From positions 87,049 to 151,048 of the forward strand of contig JACMKX010000144.1 in assembly GCA_014379905.1 (NCBI GenBank): a stretch of 64,000 nucleotides of DNA, read 5' to 3'. Of the stretch, positions 19,930-29,147 are shown one piece after another; positions within the stretch are counted from its first letter, which is position 1; each line of letters begins with the position of its first letter. Origin of the DNA: Ferruginibacter sp. GTDB lineage: Bacteria; Bacteroidota; Bacteroidia; Chitinophagales; Chitinophagaceae. Made by a program: the position numbers and the translations under genes. The notes under the pieces are model-generated. The model saw nothing but the letters and a program-made list of their open reading frames with translations, was not told where the DNA came from and made no database searches.

Positions 19930-19954
19930 TTGTATACTTTTTTATGTGCTTAGA

Positions 19955-21130
19955 TTATTTTACTGCAAATTCAAAACCGGCTATGCGGAGGCTCCTGCCC
20001 GGTTTAATGTTTGTTCTGCGTTCTACATTTCTTTTTAATTTTTTAAGAAAGATCGCTGCTTTGGAACGGGATACGTTTTCCTCTTCCATCATCAGTACCT
20101 GGTCCTGGTTATTTTCTTCAAAACCGAGAGCGGCTGTACGGGCGTACTGGTTGTTATTGGCACTCAAGTTAGCATCAACCACTGGTTTTGAATTCGTATT
20201 TATATTAGTGGGCAGTTCAATATTGCTTTTACTTTTTGGGTTTTCAATGGCTGCAATTTCATTGTTGTTTTGCAAAACATTTTCTGTATTCCTTTGCGGC
20301 AATTCTTTTGGCTCTACCGGAATCGTCTTTTTGTCCTGGCTTTGATTACCTGCCGTCATTGTTCTTTCAGGAGACGGGCTGTTGGTTTTTTCTTTTGTTA
20401 TTGGCGCTACAATCTCCTTATCTTTTTCATCATCTTTTACAGCAACCAAATTATTTTTCAGCGGAGCATCTTCTTTATTTAACGGTGTTGCTTTGTCTTG
20501 TACATCTTGCACAACGGACTGGTCGATGTTTGTATTTACAGGATCTGCAGCTGCTGTATTATTTTGATCATTAATACCTGTTACTGTATCTGTTTTATTT
20601 CCGGGGTTATTACGGGCTACTCCCGTTCCGGTTGTTTTATTATTATTCAGCAAATTAACCCCCGCATAAAATCCTGCACCCAGCAACATGGCTGCCACTG
20701 CCAGGCGGACAAATCTTCCGGTTATGATGCTTGTTCTTTCTCTCCTGTATAAACTTTCTTTATCGGGGTGCTCAATAATTTCTGCAGCATCCAGTTTTGT
20801 TTTTTGCAGCGTAGCCCACTCCCTGCTTAACATTTTATCTGCTTTCAAACTATTTTGCAAAGCAAGCGATTCGCCGGCCGGCAATTCCCCATCCAAGCGC
20901 ATTAATAGTTTTTCCTGTGTTGCTTCATCCAGTATAGGTTTCAGTAAACTGCTTTTATCGAAAAGTACATTTTCCAAAGGCAATACTGTTTGTTGCAATA
21001 TTTCCAGCTCCGGCTTCAGGTAAGGATAATCCGTCAAAAACGCTTCTACACGCATCCGCCCGTCAGCAGACAATTCATTGTCTACGTACATCAGCAGGTA
21101 CTGTTCGTAATTATTGAGGTTTATATACAT
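19955..21130 (-). CDS. Anti-sigma-factor-like membrane protein with low-complexity linker
   Basis: N-terminal NNYEQYLLMYVDNELSADGRMRVEAFLTDYP typical of anti-sigma factors; one TM (VRLAVAAMLLGAGFYAGVNLL); downstream of ECF sigma. Confidence 0.7.
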   Translation of the reverse strand: MYINLNNYEQYLLMYVDNELSADGRMRVEAFLTDYPYLKPELEILQQTVLPLENVLFDKSSLLKPILDEATQEKLLMRLDGELPAGESLALQNSLKADKMLSREWATLQKTKLDAAEIIEHPDKESLYRRERTSIITGRFVRLAVAAMLLGAGFYAGVNLLNNNKTTGTGVARNNPGNKTDTVTGINDQNNTAAADPVNTNIDQSVVQDVQDKATPLNKEDAPLKNNLVAVKDDEKDKEIVAPITKEKTNSPSPERTMTAGNQSQDKKTIPVEPKELPQRNTENVLQNNNEIAAIENPKSKSNIELPTNINTNSKPVVDANLSANNNQYARTAALGFEENNQDQVLMMEEENVSRSKAAIFLKKLKRNVERRTNIKPGRSLRIAGFEFAVK

Positions 21131-21265
21131 TTATTTCAAGAATTTTTTTGTAACACGAATTAATCGAATTACACGAATTTTATTTGATCATCTTTTAGCC
21201 TTCTCTATTATATAATTATCTCCTGACTCATAATGGTCTACGGACTATCGACTATTAGCTATAAA

Positions 21266-21751
21266 CTATATAACATTCTCCACCCTCACAATATACGCCT
21301 TCAATTGCAGCCTTGCCCGGTGCAGGTAAACCTTTACCTGGCTTTCGTTGAGGCCGGTGATCTCTCCTATTTCTGCATAATTGTATCCTTCATAATCTTT
21401 CAACATTACCAGGCTTCTTTGCAGTTCGCTTAGTTTGCTTAGCGCTTCATCCAAAATGCGTTTGGCATTGTGATTAATTGTGCCTGAACCCAGCGCAGTA
21501 TCGCCAAACTCATCTTTTAAACTGATGCGTTTTTGTTTGCGAATATGGTCAATCATCTGGTTATAAGCGATCGTAAACAGGTAGCTTTTACTTTTTTCAT
21601 TTTGTACCTGGTCCCGGTTGATCCATAATTTTTCAAAAGCACCTTGTACCACATCTTTCGAGTCTTCCTCATTGCGCAGGTTCTTGAGGATAAAACGATA
21701 TACGTTATCCGCATGAATCTTTACGCAGTCATTATAATCTCTCTCAGTCAT
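21266..21751 (-). CDS. ECF-type RNA polymerase sigma-70 factor
   Basis: 161 aa; region 2 YRFILKNLRNEEDSKDVVQGAFEKLW; region 4 YAEIGEITGLNESQVKVYLHRARLQLK. Confidence 0.93.
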   Translation of the reverse strand: MTERDYNDCVKIHADNVYRFILKNLRNEEDSKDVVQGAFEKLWINRDQVQNEKSKSYLFTIAYNQMIDHIRKQKRISLKDEFGDTALGSGTINHNAKRILDEALSKLSELQRSLVMLKDYEGYNYAEIGEITGLNESQVKVYLHRARLQLKAYIVRVENVI

Positions 21752-21846
21752 ACAGGTTGTTAAGAATCAGCAAATGTAAAACTAACTGGTTGCTTTTCGT
21801 ATTATACGACGCAGCATGTCAAAAAGTTACAGGTAAATAAAAAGAA

Positions 21847-22053
21847 TTACGCTTTAAAGCGGAGAATGCCGTCAGTAATATAATAAAGAGGTGGAGTTGT
21901 CTTTTTTTTGTCGTCTTCCTTCTTGATATTACAGCATTTAATGCCGGGCTTTTTTTCTAATGGCCTGCGATCAGGCTGATCGGCAGCTATTATTACGCCC
22001 GCTGAAGCGATGATAAGCGTATAAAAAAGTAATATTTCCTTTTTGAGCGGCAT
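21847..22053 (-). CDS. Small hypothetical protein
   Basis: 68 aa, N-terminal hydrophobic segment; same orientation as sigma factor. Confidence 0.4.
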   Translation of the reverse strand: MPLKKEILLFYTLIIASAGVIIAADQPDRRPLEKKPGIKCCNIKKEDDKKKTTPPLYYITDGILRFKA

Positions 22054-22195
22054 AAGTGTTTTGGTAGAAGAAACGGAAATTACATTAAAATGTTACAGAT
22101 ATCTGCGCTAAATTGTTAAAAAATTACTTACGAAGCAGGATAAAGTAGAAATCCATTGGGTTTTGCGTAAAATCAACCTTTAAAATCACATTTAC

Positions 22196-22203
22196 TAAAT
22201 TTG
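22196..22203 (+). promoter_or_regulatory. Bacteroidota-type -7 box upstream of kbl
   Basis: TAAATTTG matches TAnnTTTG, 29 nt before kbl ATG; no clear -33 box. Confidence 0.4.
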
Positions 22204-22231
22204 CTGAAAATTGAAATCTTAATTATACAGC

Positions 22232-23419
22232 ATGAACTCAAATTTTTCTGAAAGAATAGGTACCGAACTGGAAGAAATAAGGTCAGCCGGTTTATTTAAA
22301 AATGAACGCATCATCAGCAGTGAGCAGGGTGCTGAAATAATAGTAAACGGTACTACGGTGCTAAACTTCTGCGCCAATAATTACCTGGGCCTTTCTTCCC
22401 ACCCAAAAGTGTTGGAAGCCGCTAAAAAATATATTGATCACAGGGGTTATGGGCTTAGCAGTGTACGATTTATTTGCGGTACTCAGGATATACATAAGGA
22501 ACTCGAAAAAAAGCTGGCCGAATTTTTAGGAACAGAGGATACTATTTTATATGCCGCCGCTTTTGATGCCAATGGTGGTGTGTTTGAACCATTGTTTAAC
22601 GAACAGGATGCCATTATCAGCGATGCCCTAAACCATGCAAGTATAATAGATGGCGTAAGATTGTGCAAAGCACAGCGCTACCGCTATGAGCATAATAATA
22701 TGAACGACCTGGAAGTAAAGCTGAAAGAAAGCGCTCACTTGCGCAACCGTATCATTGTTACTGATGGATCTTTTAGTATGGATGGCACCATTGCACAATT
22801 AGATAAGATCTGCGACCTGGCAGATAAATACGACGCTATTGTAATGATAGACGAATGCCACAGCAGCGGTTTTTTAGGTAAAAGCGGCCGCGGTACACAT
22901 GAGTATAGAAACGTAATGGGTCGCATCGATATAATAACCGGCACATTGGGTAAGGCATTAGGCGGTGCAAGTGGTGGTTTTACATCGGGCAAAACAGCCA
23001 TCATTGAAATGCTTCGCCAGCGCAGCCGTCCTTATTTATTCAGCAATACAGTTGCACCAAGCATTGTTGGCGCCTCCATCGCGGTATTGGATATGTTGAG
23101 TAATACAACAGAATTAAGAGATAAACTGGAAAGCAATACAAAATATTTCCGCAGTAAAATGACGGAAGCAGGTTTTGACATCAAACCCGGCGATCACCCT
23201 ATTGTGCCTATTATGCTTTATGAGGCAGTACTGGCGCAGGATTTTGCAGCTAAATTATTGAACGAAGGTATTTATGTGATCGGTTTCTTTTTTCCCGTGG
23301 TAGCCAAAGGCCAGGCCCGTATAAGAGTGCAGCTGAGTGCAGCACATGAGCAACGTCACCTCGATAAAGCGATTGAAGCCTTTACAAAAGTGGGGAGGGA
23401 ACTAGGCGTAATAAAATAA
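22232..23419 (+). CDS. kbl: Glycine C-acetyltransferase (2-amino-3-ketobutyrate CoA ligase)
   Basis: 395 aa; NFCANNYLGLSSHP, DECHSSGFLGKSGRGTHEY, PLP lysine in TGTLGKALGGASGG. Confidence 0.93.
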   Translation: MNSNFSERIGTELEEIRSAGLFKNERIISSEQGAEIIVNGTTVLNFCANNYLGLSSHPKVLEAAKKYIDHRGYGLSSVRFICGTQDIHKELEKKLAEFLGTEDTILYAAAFDANGGVFEPLFNEQDAIISDALNHASIIDGVRLCKAQRYRYEHNNMNDLEVKLKESAHLRNRIIVTDGSFSMDGTIAQLDKICDLADKYDAIVMIDECHSSGFLGKSGRGTHEYRNVMGRIDIITGTLGKALGGASGGFTSGKTAIIEMLRQRSRPYLFSNTVAPSIVGASIAVLDMLSNTTELRDKLESNTKYFRSKMTEAGFDIKPGDHPIVPIMLYEAVLAQDFAAKLLNEGIYVIGFFFPVVAKGQARIRVQLSAAHEQRHLDKAIEAFTKVGRELGVIK

Positions 23420-23421
23420 TT

Positions 23422-23484
23422 ATTTCACCGCAAACACGCTAAGTCGCAAAGGAATATACTGCGTCTTCGTTTTTGCGGTGAAAT
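23422..23484. repeat. Inverted repeat downstream of kbl
   Basis: ATTTCACCGCAAA (23422-23434) and TTTGCGGTGAAAT (23472-23484), perfect 13-bp arms, 37-nt loop. Confidence 0.75.
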
Positions 23485-23501
23485 CAAAATAATATAAATA
23501 C

Positions 23502-23852
23502 ATGAGTAACATATCTTTTCAAACCATTAACTGGGATACCATTGAAAATACCGAACATAAAGGGGAAACCGGTACCGCATCCTGGAAAACCCTTTCCTTT
23601 GACGGGTTAAGATTTAGGATGGTAGAATATAGCCCCGGCTACCTGGCCAATCACTGGTGCCAGAAAGGGCATATTGTTCATTGTCTTTCCGGCTCATTTA
23701 CTACGGAACTGGAAACAGGTGAAAAATTCACACTGGCAACAGGCATGAGTTATATTGTTTCGGATGAACTCAGTTCTCACAGGTCTGTTACCAGTGAAGG
23801 CGTGAAATTATTGATTGTGGACGGTGATTTTCTTGAACTAACCGGTAAATAG
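23502..23852 (+). CDS. DHCW-motif-type cupin fold protein
   Basis: 116 aa, MSNISFQTINWDTIENTEHKGETGTASWKTLSFDGLRFRMVEYSPGYLANHWCQKGHIVHCLSG. Confidence 0.8.
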   Translation: MSNISFQTINWDTIENTEHKGETGTASWKTLSFDGLRFRMVEYSPGYLANHWCQKGHIVHCLSGSFTTELETGEKFTLATGMSYIVSDELSSHRSVTSEGVKLLIVDGDFLELTGK

Positions 23853-23860
23853 CACATTTA

Positions 23861-24121
23861 TTATACATTGGTAGCAATTGCTTCCTGCAAATTAGGCTCC
23901 TGTTCCACTATCCATGCGGGTAATTCTCCCTGTTCCAGGATCTTCCAGTTGGTAGTTTCATCTTTCTCCATAAAAAACATGATACGGTTACCACGGGCAT
24001 CAATGGTGTCTACGCTAAATCGTCCCTGCGGGGTAGCATTTGATTTTCTGAAATTAAATTCTTTAAGGTATCCGTCCACCTTGTATAATTTGGTAAACTG
24101 AACATTCTTCACTGTGTACAT
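23861..24121 (-). CDS. Hypothetical protein
   Basis: 86 aa, coherent composition, no recognised domain. Confidence 0.5.
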   Translation of the reverse strand: MYTVKNVQFTKLYKVDGYLKEFNFRKSNATPQGRFSVDTIDARGNRIMFFMEKDETTNWKILEQGELPAWIVEQEPNLQEAIATNV

Positions 24122-24301
24122 AACGGGTGTTTTTGTTTACTATGCAAAAACAATACTACATTTTTAGAATGTGGAAATATGACTGTCTTCCTAAACAGTT
24201 TTTTGTGAAGCATATATAGTATTTTTAATTTGTTTTGCTTATAATCTTTAACTATAAGGGTTCCCGTTATTCCCGAACGGTTTTTTCCTAAAAAAATGAT
24301 C

Positions 24302-24631
24302 ATGTCAAATAATGAAATTTTCCGCCAGATTGCTCTATCGTTTGCCGATACGGCAGAAGTGCCGCATTTTGAAAAGCAGGCCTTCAGGAGCAAAAAGAAA
24401 ATTTTTGCCACCCTTATTGAAGCTACTGGTATAGGCGTGGCGCTGCTCACTCCTGCAGAGCAATATGTTTTTTGTAAGATGGATGAAAAAAATATCTACC
24501 CGGTTCCAAATAAATGGGGCCTGAAAGGGGCCACTTATCTTAATTTAAAAAACATCCGGAAAGCAGTGTTGCAGGAAATACTACAAACAGCGTATGCTAT
24601 TTCTCTTCAGCCGGCTGTATCAAAAAAATGA
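24302..24631 (+). CDS. MmcQ/YjbR-like protein
   Basis: RQIALSFADTAEVPHFEKQAFRSKKKIFATL...PNKWGLKGATYLNL typical of family. Confidence 0.78.
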   Translation: MSNNEIFRQIALSFADTAEVPHFEKQAFRSKKKIFATLIEATGIGVALLTPAEQYVFCKMDEKNIYPVPNKWGLKGATYLNLKNIRKAVLQEILQTAYAISLQPAVSKK

Positions 24632-24734
24632 TCATCCAACTTGCTGCTCTTAATAAATGAAATATACCATTGGATAATTTAATACCCTGAACAAAAGCGG
24701 AAAGCGTAATTATGTTTCACAAAAAAATTGCGAC

Positions 24735-25853
24735 ATGAAAAAATTCTTCTTACCCCTCCTCCTGCTAAGCTCCGTGCTTTTTTTCAGCGAAGCATTTTCA
24801 CAAAACACAGGCATAGGTACCATCACACCACAGTTTAAATTGTCGGTACATGATGCTACACATGGATACATTAAATTTTCTAACAACACTACTACCGAAG
24901 GAAATACCAATGGTTCTTTTATCGGGGCATTTACTAATGATCTTTACATATGGAACAAACAACCCAACGGAAACCAGTTTTTTTATACCGACGGTACCAG
25001 GAGATTAACACTTGATTCGCTCGGCAGGTTTGGTATTGGAAAGTGGCCCGAAGAAACTTTTGATGTAAAAGGTGATATGCGCCTGGAATCAAGCAACAAT
25101 ACTACCGGCTCGATTTTGCGCATGTATGGAGGTGCTACCGGTACCAGTGTAATTTCTTTTTACAAAGATATCAATACACCCACACTGGGGGCAAGCATAG
25201 GGTACAGTCCTGCTGCTGATTATGCCTATATATCAAATGGCACCGCGGCCTATTTCACTCCGGCCGGTATGGGTATCAGCACCAGCACCCCACTTGCCAA
25301 AGTGCAAATAGTAAATGGACAGGATGCCGGCCTGAGTGCTTCCAGCAATGGATTTTTAATGCTTGGCAGTGGCAATGCGGGTAACGTGGTAATGGATAAC
25401 AATGAAATTTTGGCCCGTAATAATAATGCTGCCTCCGATCTTTTTGTACAACACAGCGGAGGTAACCTTATCTTATGCGGCAATGAAGCAGGTGCGGTGG
25501 GTATTGGTGTTGCTTCCGGCGCCAATATTCCTACCGGATATTTATTTGCAGTAGATGGCAAAATGATCAGTGAAGAACTAAAAGTACAACTAAGCGGCAA
25601 CTGGCCCGATTACGTTTTTAAAGACGATTATAAATTAAAAAGTTTTGATCAGCTCCGGGCCTTCATTAAAGAAAAAAATCACCTGCCAAATATTCCTCCA
25701 GCTGCCGAAGTAGAAAAAAACGGTATTGAAGTAGGTGATATGCAAAAACGTATGGTAGAAAAAATTGAAGAACTCACCCTGTATATATTGGAGTTGGAGA
25801 ACAGGTTAAAGAAACTGGAAGAAAACAATCACAAAAACACCATAGAAAAATAA
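24735..25853 (+). CDS. Secreted surface/tail-fibre-like protein
   Basis: Signal peptide; NTGIGTITPQFKLSVHD repeats; C-terminal WPDYVFKDDYKLKSFDQLRAFIKEKNHLPNIPPAAEVEKNGIEVGDM plus coiled coil, a module common in Bacteroidota. Confidence 0.75.
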   Translation: MKKFFLPLLLLSSVLFFSEAFSQNTGIGTITPQFKLSVHDATHGYIKFSNNTTTEGNTNGSFIGAFTNDLYIWNKQPNGNQFFYTDGTRRLTLDSLGRFGIGKWPEETFDVKGDMRLESSNNTTGSILRMYGGATGTSVISFYKDINTPTLGASIGYSPAADYAYISNGTAAYFTPAGMGISTSTPLAKVQIVNGQDAGLSASSNGFLMLGSGNAGNVVMDNNEILARNNNAASDLFVQHSGGNLILCGNEAGAVGIGVASGANIPTGYLFAVDGKMISEELKVQLSGNWPDYVFKDDYKLKSFDQLRAFIKEKNHLPNIPPAAEVEKNGIEVGDMQKRMVEKIEELTLYILELENRLKKLEENNHKNTIEK

Positions 25854-25857
25854 TAGT

Positions 25858-27039
25858 ATGAAACAGCTTATTTTTTTATGCATCGCAATATTTATCACAG
25901 GCATTGTAGCAGTGGCCCAGGTGCAGGATAACATTCCACACCGCTACCCAAAATGTGATACCGATAAATTGTCTGACACAGGATATTACATGCCCCGGGC
26001 TGATGAATTCCTGACAAGAACCTTGGCCCAAAAAAACCTGGAGAACCCGCTGAATGATTTTAGTGCTCCTTACTATATAAGGGTTTTTATAAGAATTGCC
26101 CGGGAAGACAATGGCACGTTGCCAGGCTGTACAATGGAAACAGCCCTCCAGAACTTTAATGAAATGAATGACCAGTACAATGGCCATAACATCTGCTTTC
26201 AACTGGTAGGAATGGATTTTGTAAATGACAGCTACCTGAATAATTTCAACAGCTCAGCCAATATTGATGAAGTGTACCCGGATTATATAAGAGACAATAA
26301 TTTAGATGTAGATGGTGCTATTACTATTTTTATTCATTACAATTATTTGTTTAATTCCGGCAGCAGTGGCAATGCATATGGCATTCCTAATAACTTTTTA
26401 AGTGTGGCCCGATGGGCGGTAAACGGCTCTGGCGTTCATTCTATTTTTGGCCACGAGATGGGCCACTGCCTTGGGCTTTACCACACATTTCAGCGACATG
26501 ACGGAGTCCAGGAAACGGTGACGCGTAATTCCGGAAATAGTTGCTACAACTGTACTTCAGAAGGTGACCTTTGTTGTGATACCCCGGCTGACTATACTGA
26601 TTCGCAGGATAATACCAGCGGTACAACCTGTAATTACAATGGCAGCACAACCAACACCTGCGACGGTTTACAATACAACCCATCTACTATAAATATTATG
26701 AGTTACCAGCCATGGTCCTGTATTTCTTTCACTTCTACAGCCTTAACCGCTAACCAGCGAACTAGGATGCATGCCAGCATTAATTTTCCGCTCGGGCCAA
26801 TTTTTTCCAGGGTGGCAGAAAATAATGTAGTGCAAACAAATACTACTACCAGTTCCAATGCGGTGAGAGTTTACAGTGCTAAAGACAATTACAGTACGCT
26901 GGCGGGCTCAACCATATCGCATACATCCAGTTCAAAAGCATATTATGCAGCCGGTGATGTAATTACTTTTTCGCCGGGTGTAACATTTGCACCGGGAAGT
27001 GCGGGCCTTGTGCAGGCAAGCATTTCCGGGTGTAATTAA
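25858..27039 (+). CDS. Secreted zinc metalloprotease, M43 (pappalysin/cytophagalysin)-like
   Basis: Extended zinc motif HEMGHCLGLYH; Met-turn-like NIMSYQPWSC; signal peptide. Confidence 0.87.
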   Translation: MKQLIFLCIAIFITGIVAVAQVQDNIPHRYPKCDTDKLSDTGYYMPRADEFLTRTLAQKNLENPLNDFSAPYYIRVFIRIAREDNGTLPGCTMETALQNFNEMNDQYNGHNICFQLVGMDFVNDSYLNNFNSSANIDEVYPDYIRDNNLDVDGAITIFIHYNYLFNSGSSGNAYGIPNNFLSVARWAVNGSGVHSIFGHEMGHCLGLYHTFQRHDGVQETVTRNSGNSCYNCTSEGDLCCDTPADYTDSQDNTSGTTCNYNGSTTNTCDGLQYNPSTINIMSYQPWSCISFTSTALTANQRTRMHASINFPLGPIFSRVAENNVVQTNTTTSSNAVRVYSAKDNYSTLAGSTISHTSSSKAYYAAGDVITFSPGVTFAPGSAGLVQASISGCN

Positions 27040-27043
27040 AATA

Positions 27044-27193
27044 ATGTTACGTATGAAATCTCTCTTCATGAAACTGTTTGCTGTTTTTTTATCAACTTTT
27101 ATGGTCAACCGCTCTTCGGGTTATCCCAGCCCTTCCTTTACAGCCAGCATTGGCACATGCGCTACTACTGGCCTGGGAGGCACTTGCCGGTAA
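27044..27193 (+). CDS. Possible small secreted peptide (49 aa)
   Basis: MLRMKSLFMKLFAVFLSTFMVNRSSGYPSPSFTASIGTCATTGLGGTCR, starts 5 nt after protease stop; signal-like N-terminus. Confidence 0.3.
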   Translation: MLRMKSLFMKLFAVFLSTFMVNRSSGYPSPSFTASIGTCATTGLGGTCR

Positions 27194-27257
27194 CAGGTAA
27201 GATAGCTCCGCTACAGTATGTTGGAATAATTTTTAGATGAAAATTTTTAAGAAGGGT

Positions 27258-27767
27258 CTACGACACATTCTTTTCCTGCAGCTTTGTAATAATATTCTTC
27301 AGCTGGTGAATATGGCGTTGTGTGTGGATCATATAGAAAGAGATCCATTCCAGGCGGGTAAACCTACCCATACCGGGCACTTCAAAATCCACGCACTCCT
27401 GCTGCAGGTCAAGGGTATTAGTGGCATCAGTAAGCTCGTCAAATTTTTCAGACAGGGATTGTTGTAAAACATTTTTATCATGTGCCTGCTCCCTTGGCTC
27501 AATAAATTCCGGAGATTTTAATTTTGTATTAAAGTCCAGGAATATTTTTTTTACCTGCGCTACTTTTTCATCGGCAGGCCGGTCGGTTGGCTGAACATTG
27601 CCTTTAAGCAAGCCGGGGTTTACTGCTTTATCTATATGCTCCAGCAATTGACCTGCGGTCCAGCTATCTTCAAATGGAACGGTATCAACCTGCTTTTCAT
27701 CAATAGTTTTGATCAGATCAGTTAATTCCCGTTTTGTTGATTGTAATCCTTCTGCCAGTGCCTGCAT
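27258..27767 (-). CDS. DinB family protein
   Basis: 169 aa; WTAGQLLEHIDKAVNPG ... HTQRHIHQLKNI. Confidence 0.82.
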   Translation of the reverse strand: MQALAEGLQSTKRELTDLIKTIDEKQVDTVPFEDSWTAGQLLEHIDKAVNPGLLKGNVQPTDRPADEKVAQVKKIFLDFNTKLKSPEFIEPREQAHDKNVLQQSLSEKFDELTDATNTLDLQQECVDFEVPGMGRFTRLEWISFYMIHTQRHIHQLKNIITKLQEKNVS

Positions 27768-27925
27768 GGGTAAATTTTAAATACAAATATAGGAATGCTT
27801 TTCTGGCAGCGCAATGTTTAATGCGACAAATTGAAGGCCGCTTGCGACAGGACATTCATCCAGCTTCATTTTAATATTCCCTTATATTAAATTATATTTC
27901 AGATCAATTTACCAAAACGCATCTC

Positions 27926-29092
27926 ATGAAGCAAAGAATATCATCTATCGATATTGTAAGGGGTTTGGTCATGATCATTATGGCATTGGATCATACAAGA
28001 GACCTGCTGCATGTTTCTTCTTTAACAGCAAGTCCAACCAACCTTGCAACTACCACCCCTGCTTTGTTTTTTACCCGTTGGGTTACGCATTTGTGTGCAC
28101 CAACTTTTGTATTTCTATCCGGTGTATCTGTTTACCTGTTTATGAAACGTGCTACTTCAATTAAGGAAATGCAATCTTTTCTCCGGAAGAGAGGTTTGTG
28201 GCTCATTGTGGCAGAGCTCATCTTTATAAATTTTGCCATTTGGTTTGATATACAATTCAGGTTGGTAATATTAATGGTCATTTCGGCCATTGGTATCGGG
28301 ATGATCATTTTATCTTTTTTATTGAAAGCATCGCCCCGGCAAACAGGTATTGTTGCTATTGCTGTTATTTTTCTGCACAACCTGTTGGAGTTTGTTTCCC
28401 TACCTGCCAACCCAATAGCGGCCGTGTTTTCTAATCTCCTCTTTATACCCGGCTTCATTGTAAATTCACCCCATTTCCAGGTGCTGGTATCTTATCCTTT
28501 TATTCCCTGGGTGGCAGTTATGTTGCTTGGGTTTTCTATGGGTAAAATTTTTGAAATGAATGTTGCGCAACGAAATAAAAAATTACTCAATATCGGATTA
28601 TTGAGCATTGTACTTTTTAGTCTTCTGCGTTTTACAAATGTACATGGAGATCCCACGCCATGGCAAACTCAGTCCACGGGGTTGTACAGCTTCCTTTCTT
28701 TTTTGAATGTGACCAAGTCTCCGCCCTCCCTGCAATTCATTTTATTATTTTTGGGTCTTACTTTACTTTGCCTGCGTCTGGCCGACAGTGTTCCGGGCAA
28801 AATAAAAGAAATATTGTTAGTATATGGAAAGGTGCCGCTGTTCTATTACCTGGTTCACTTTTATGTCATCCGCCTGGCAACATTTATAATGGTATATGCC
28901 CAGGGCTTTACATGGAAAGATCTGTCATTTGCCCCTTTCCAGTACGGCAGGCCTGCAACAGGCTCTGGCATTGAGTTGCCGGGAGTATTCGTGGCGTGGG
29001 TTTTTATTGTTGTACTGATGTACCCATTATGTAAGTGGTACGGCAATTACAAAGCCCGCCACCCGGAAAAACAATGGTTAAGATATCTATAA
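27926..29092 (+). CDS. DUF1624-type / heparan-alpha-glucosaminide N-acetyltransferase-like membrane protein
   Basis: RISSIDIVRGLVMIIMALDHTRDLLH, multi-TM. Confidence 0.88.
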   Translation: MKQRISSIDIVRGLVMIIMALDHTRDLLHVSSLTASPTNLATTTPALFFTRWVTHLCAPTFVFLSGVSVYLFMKRATSIKEMQSFLRKRGLWLIVAELIFINFAIWFDIQFRLVILMVISAIGIGMIILSFLLKASPRQTGIVAIAVIFLHNLLEFVSLPANPIAAVFSNLLFIPGFIVNSPHFQVLVSYPFIPWVAVMLLGFSMGKIFEMNVAQRNKKLLNIGLLSIVLFSLLRFTNVHGDPTPWQTQSTGLYSFLSFLNVTKSPPSLQFILLFLGLTLLCLRLADSVPGKIKEILLVYGKVPLFYYLVHFYVIRLATFIMVYAQGFTWKDLSFAPFQYGRPATGSGIELPGVFVAWVFIVVLMYPLCKWYGNYKARHPEKQWLRYL

Positions 29093-29147
29093 AATAAAAT
29101 GGCAGCCACAACCGGCAGTCATTTTACCAGTGGTTGTTTATCTCCAG

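Noticed and set aside
20236-20752. Several plus-strand ORFs opposite the anti-sigma gene
   Set aside because: Arise from the low-complexity linker read in antisense; Phe/Cys-rich nonsense composition.
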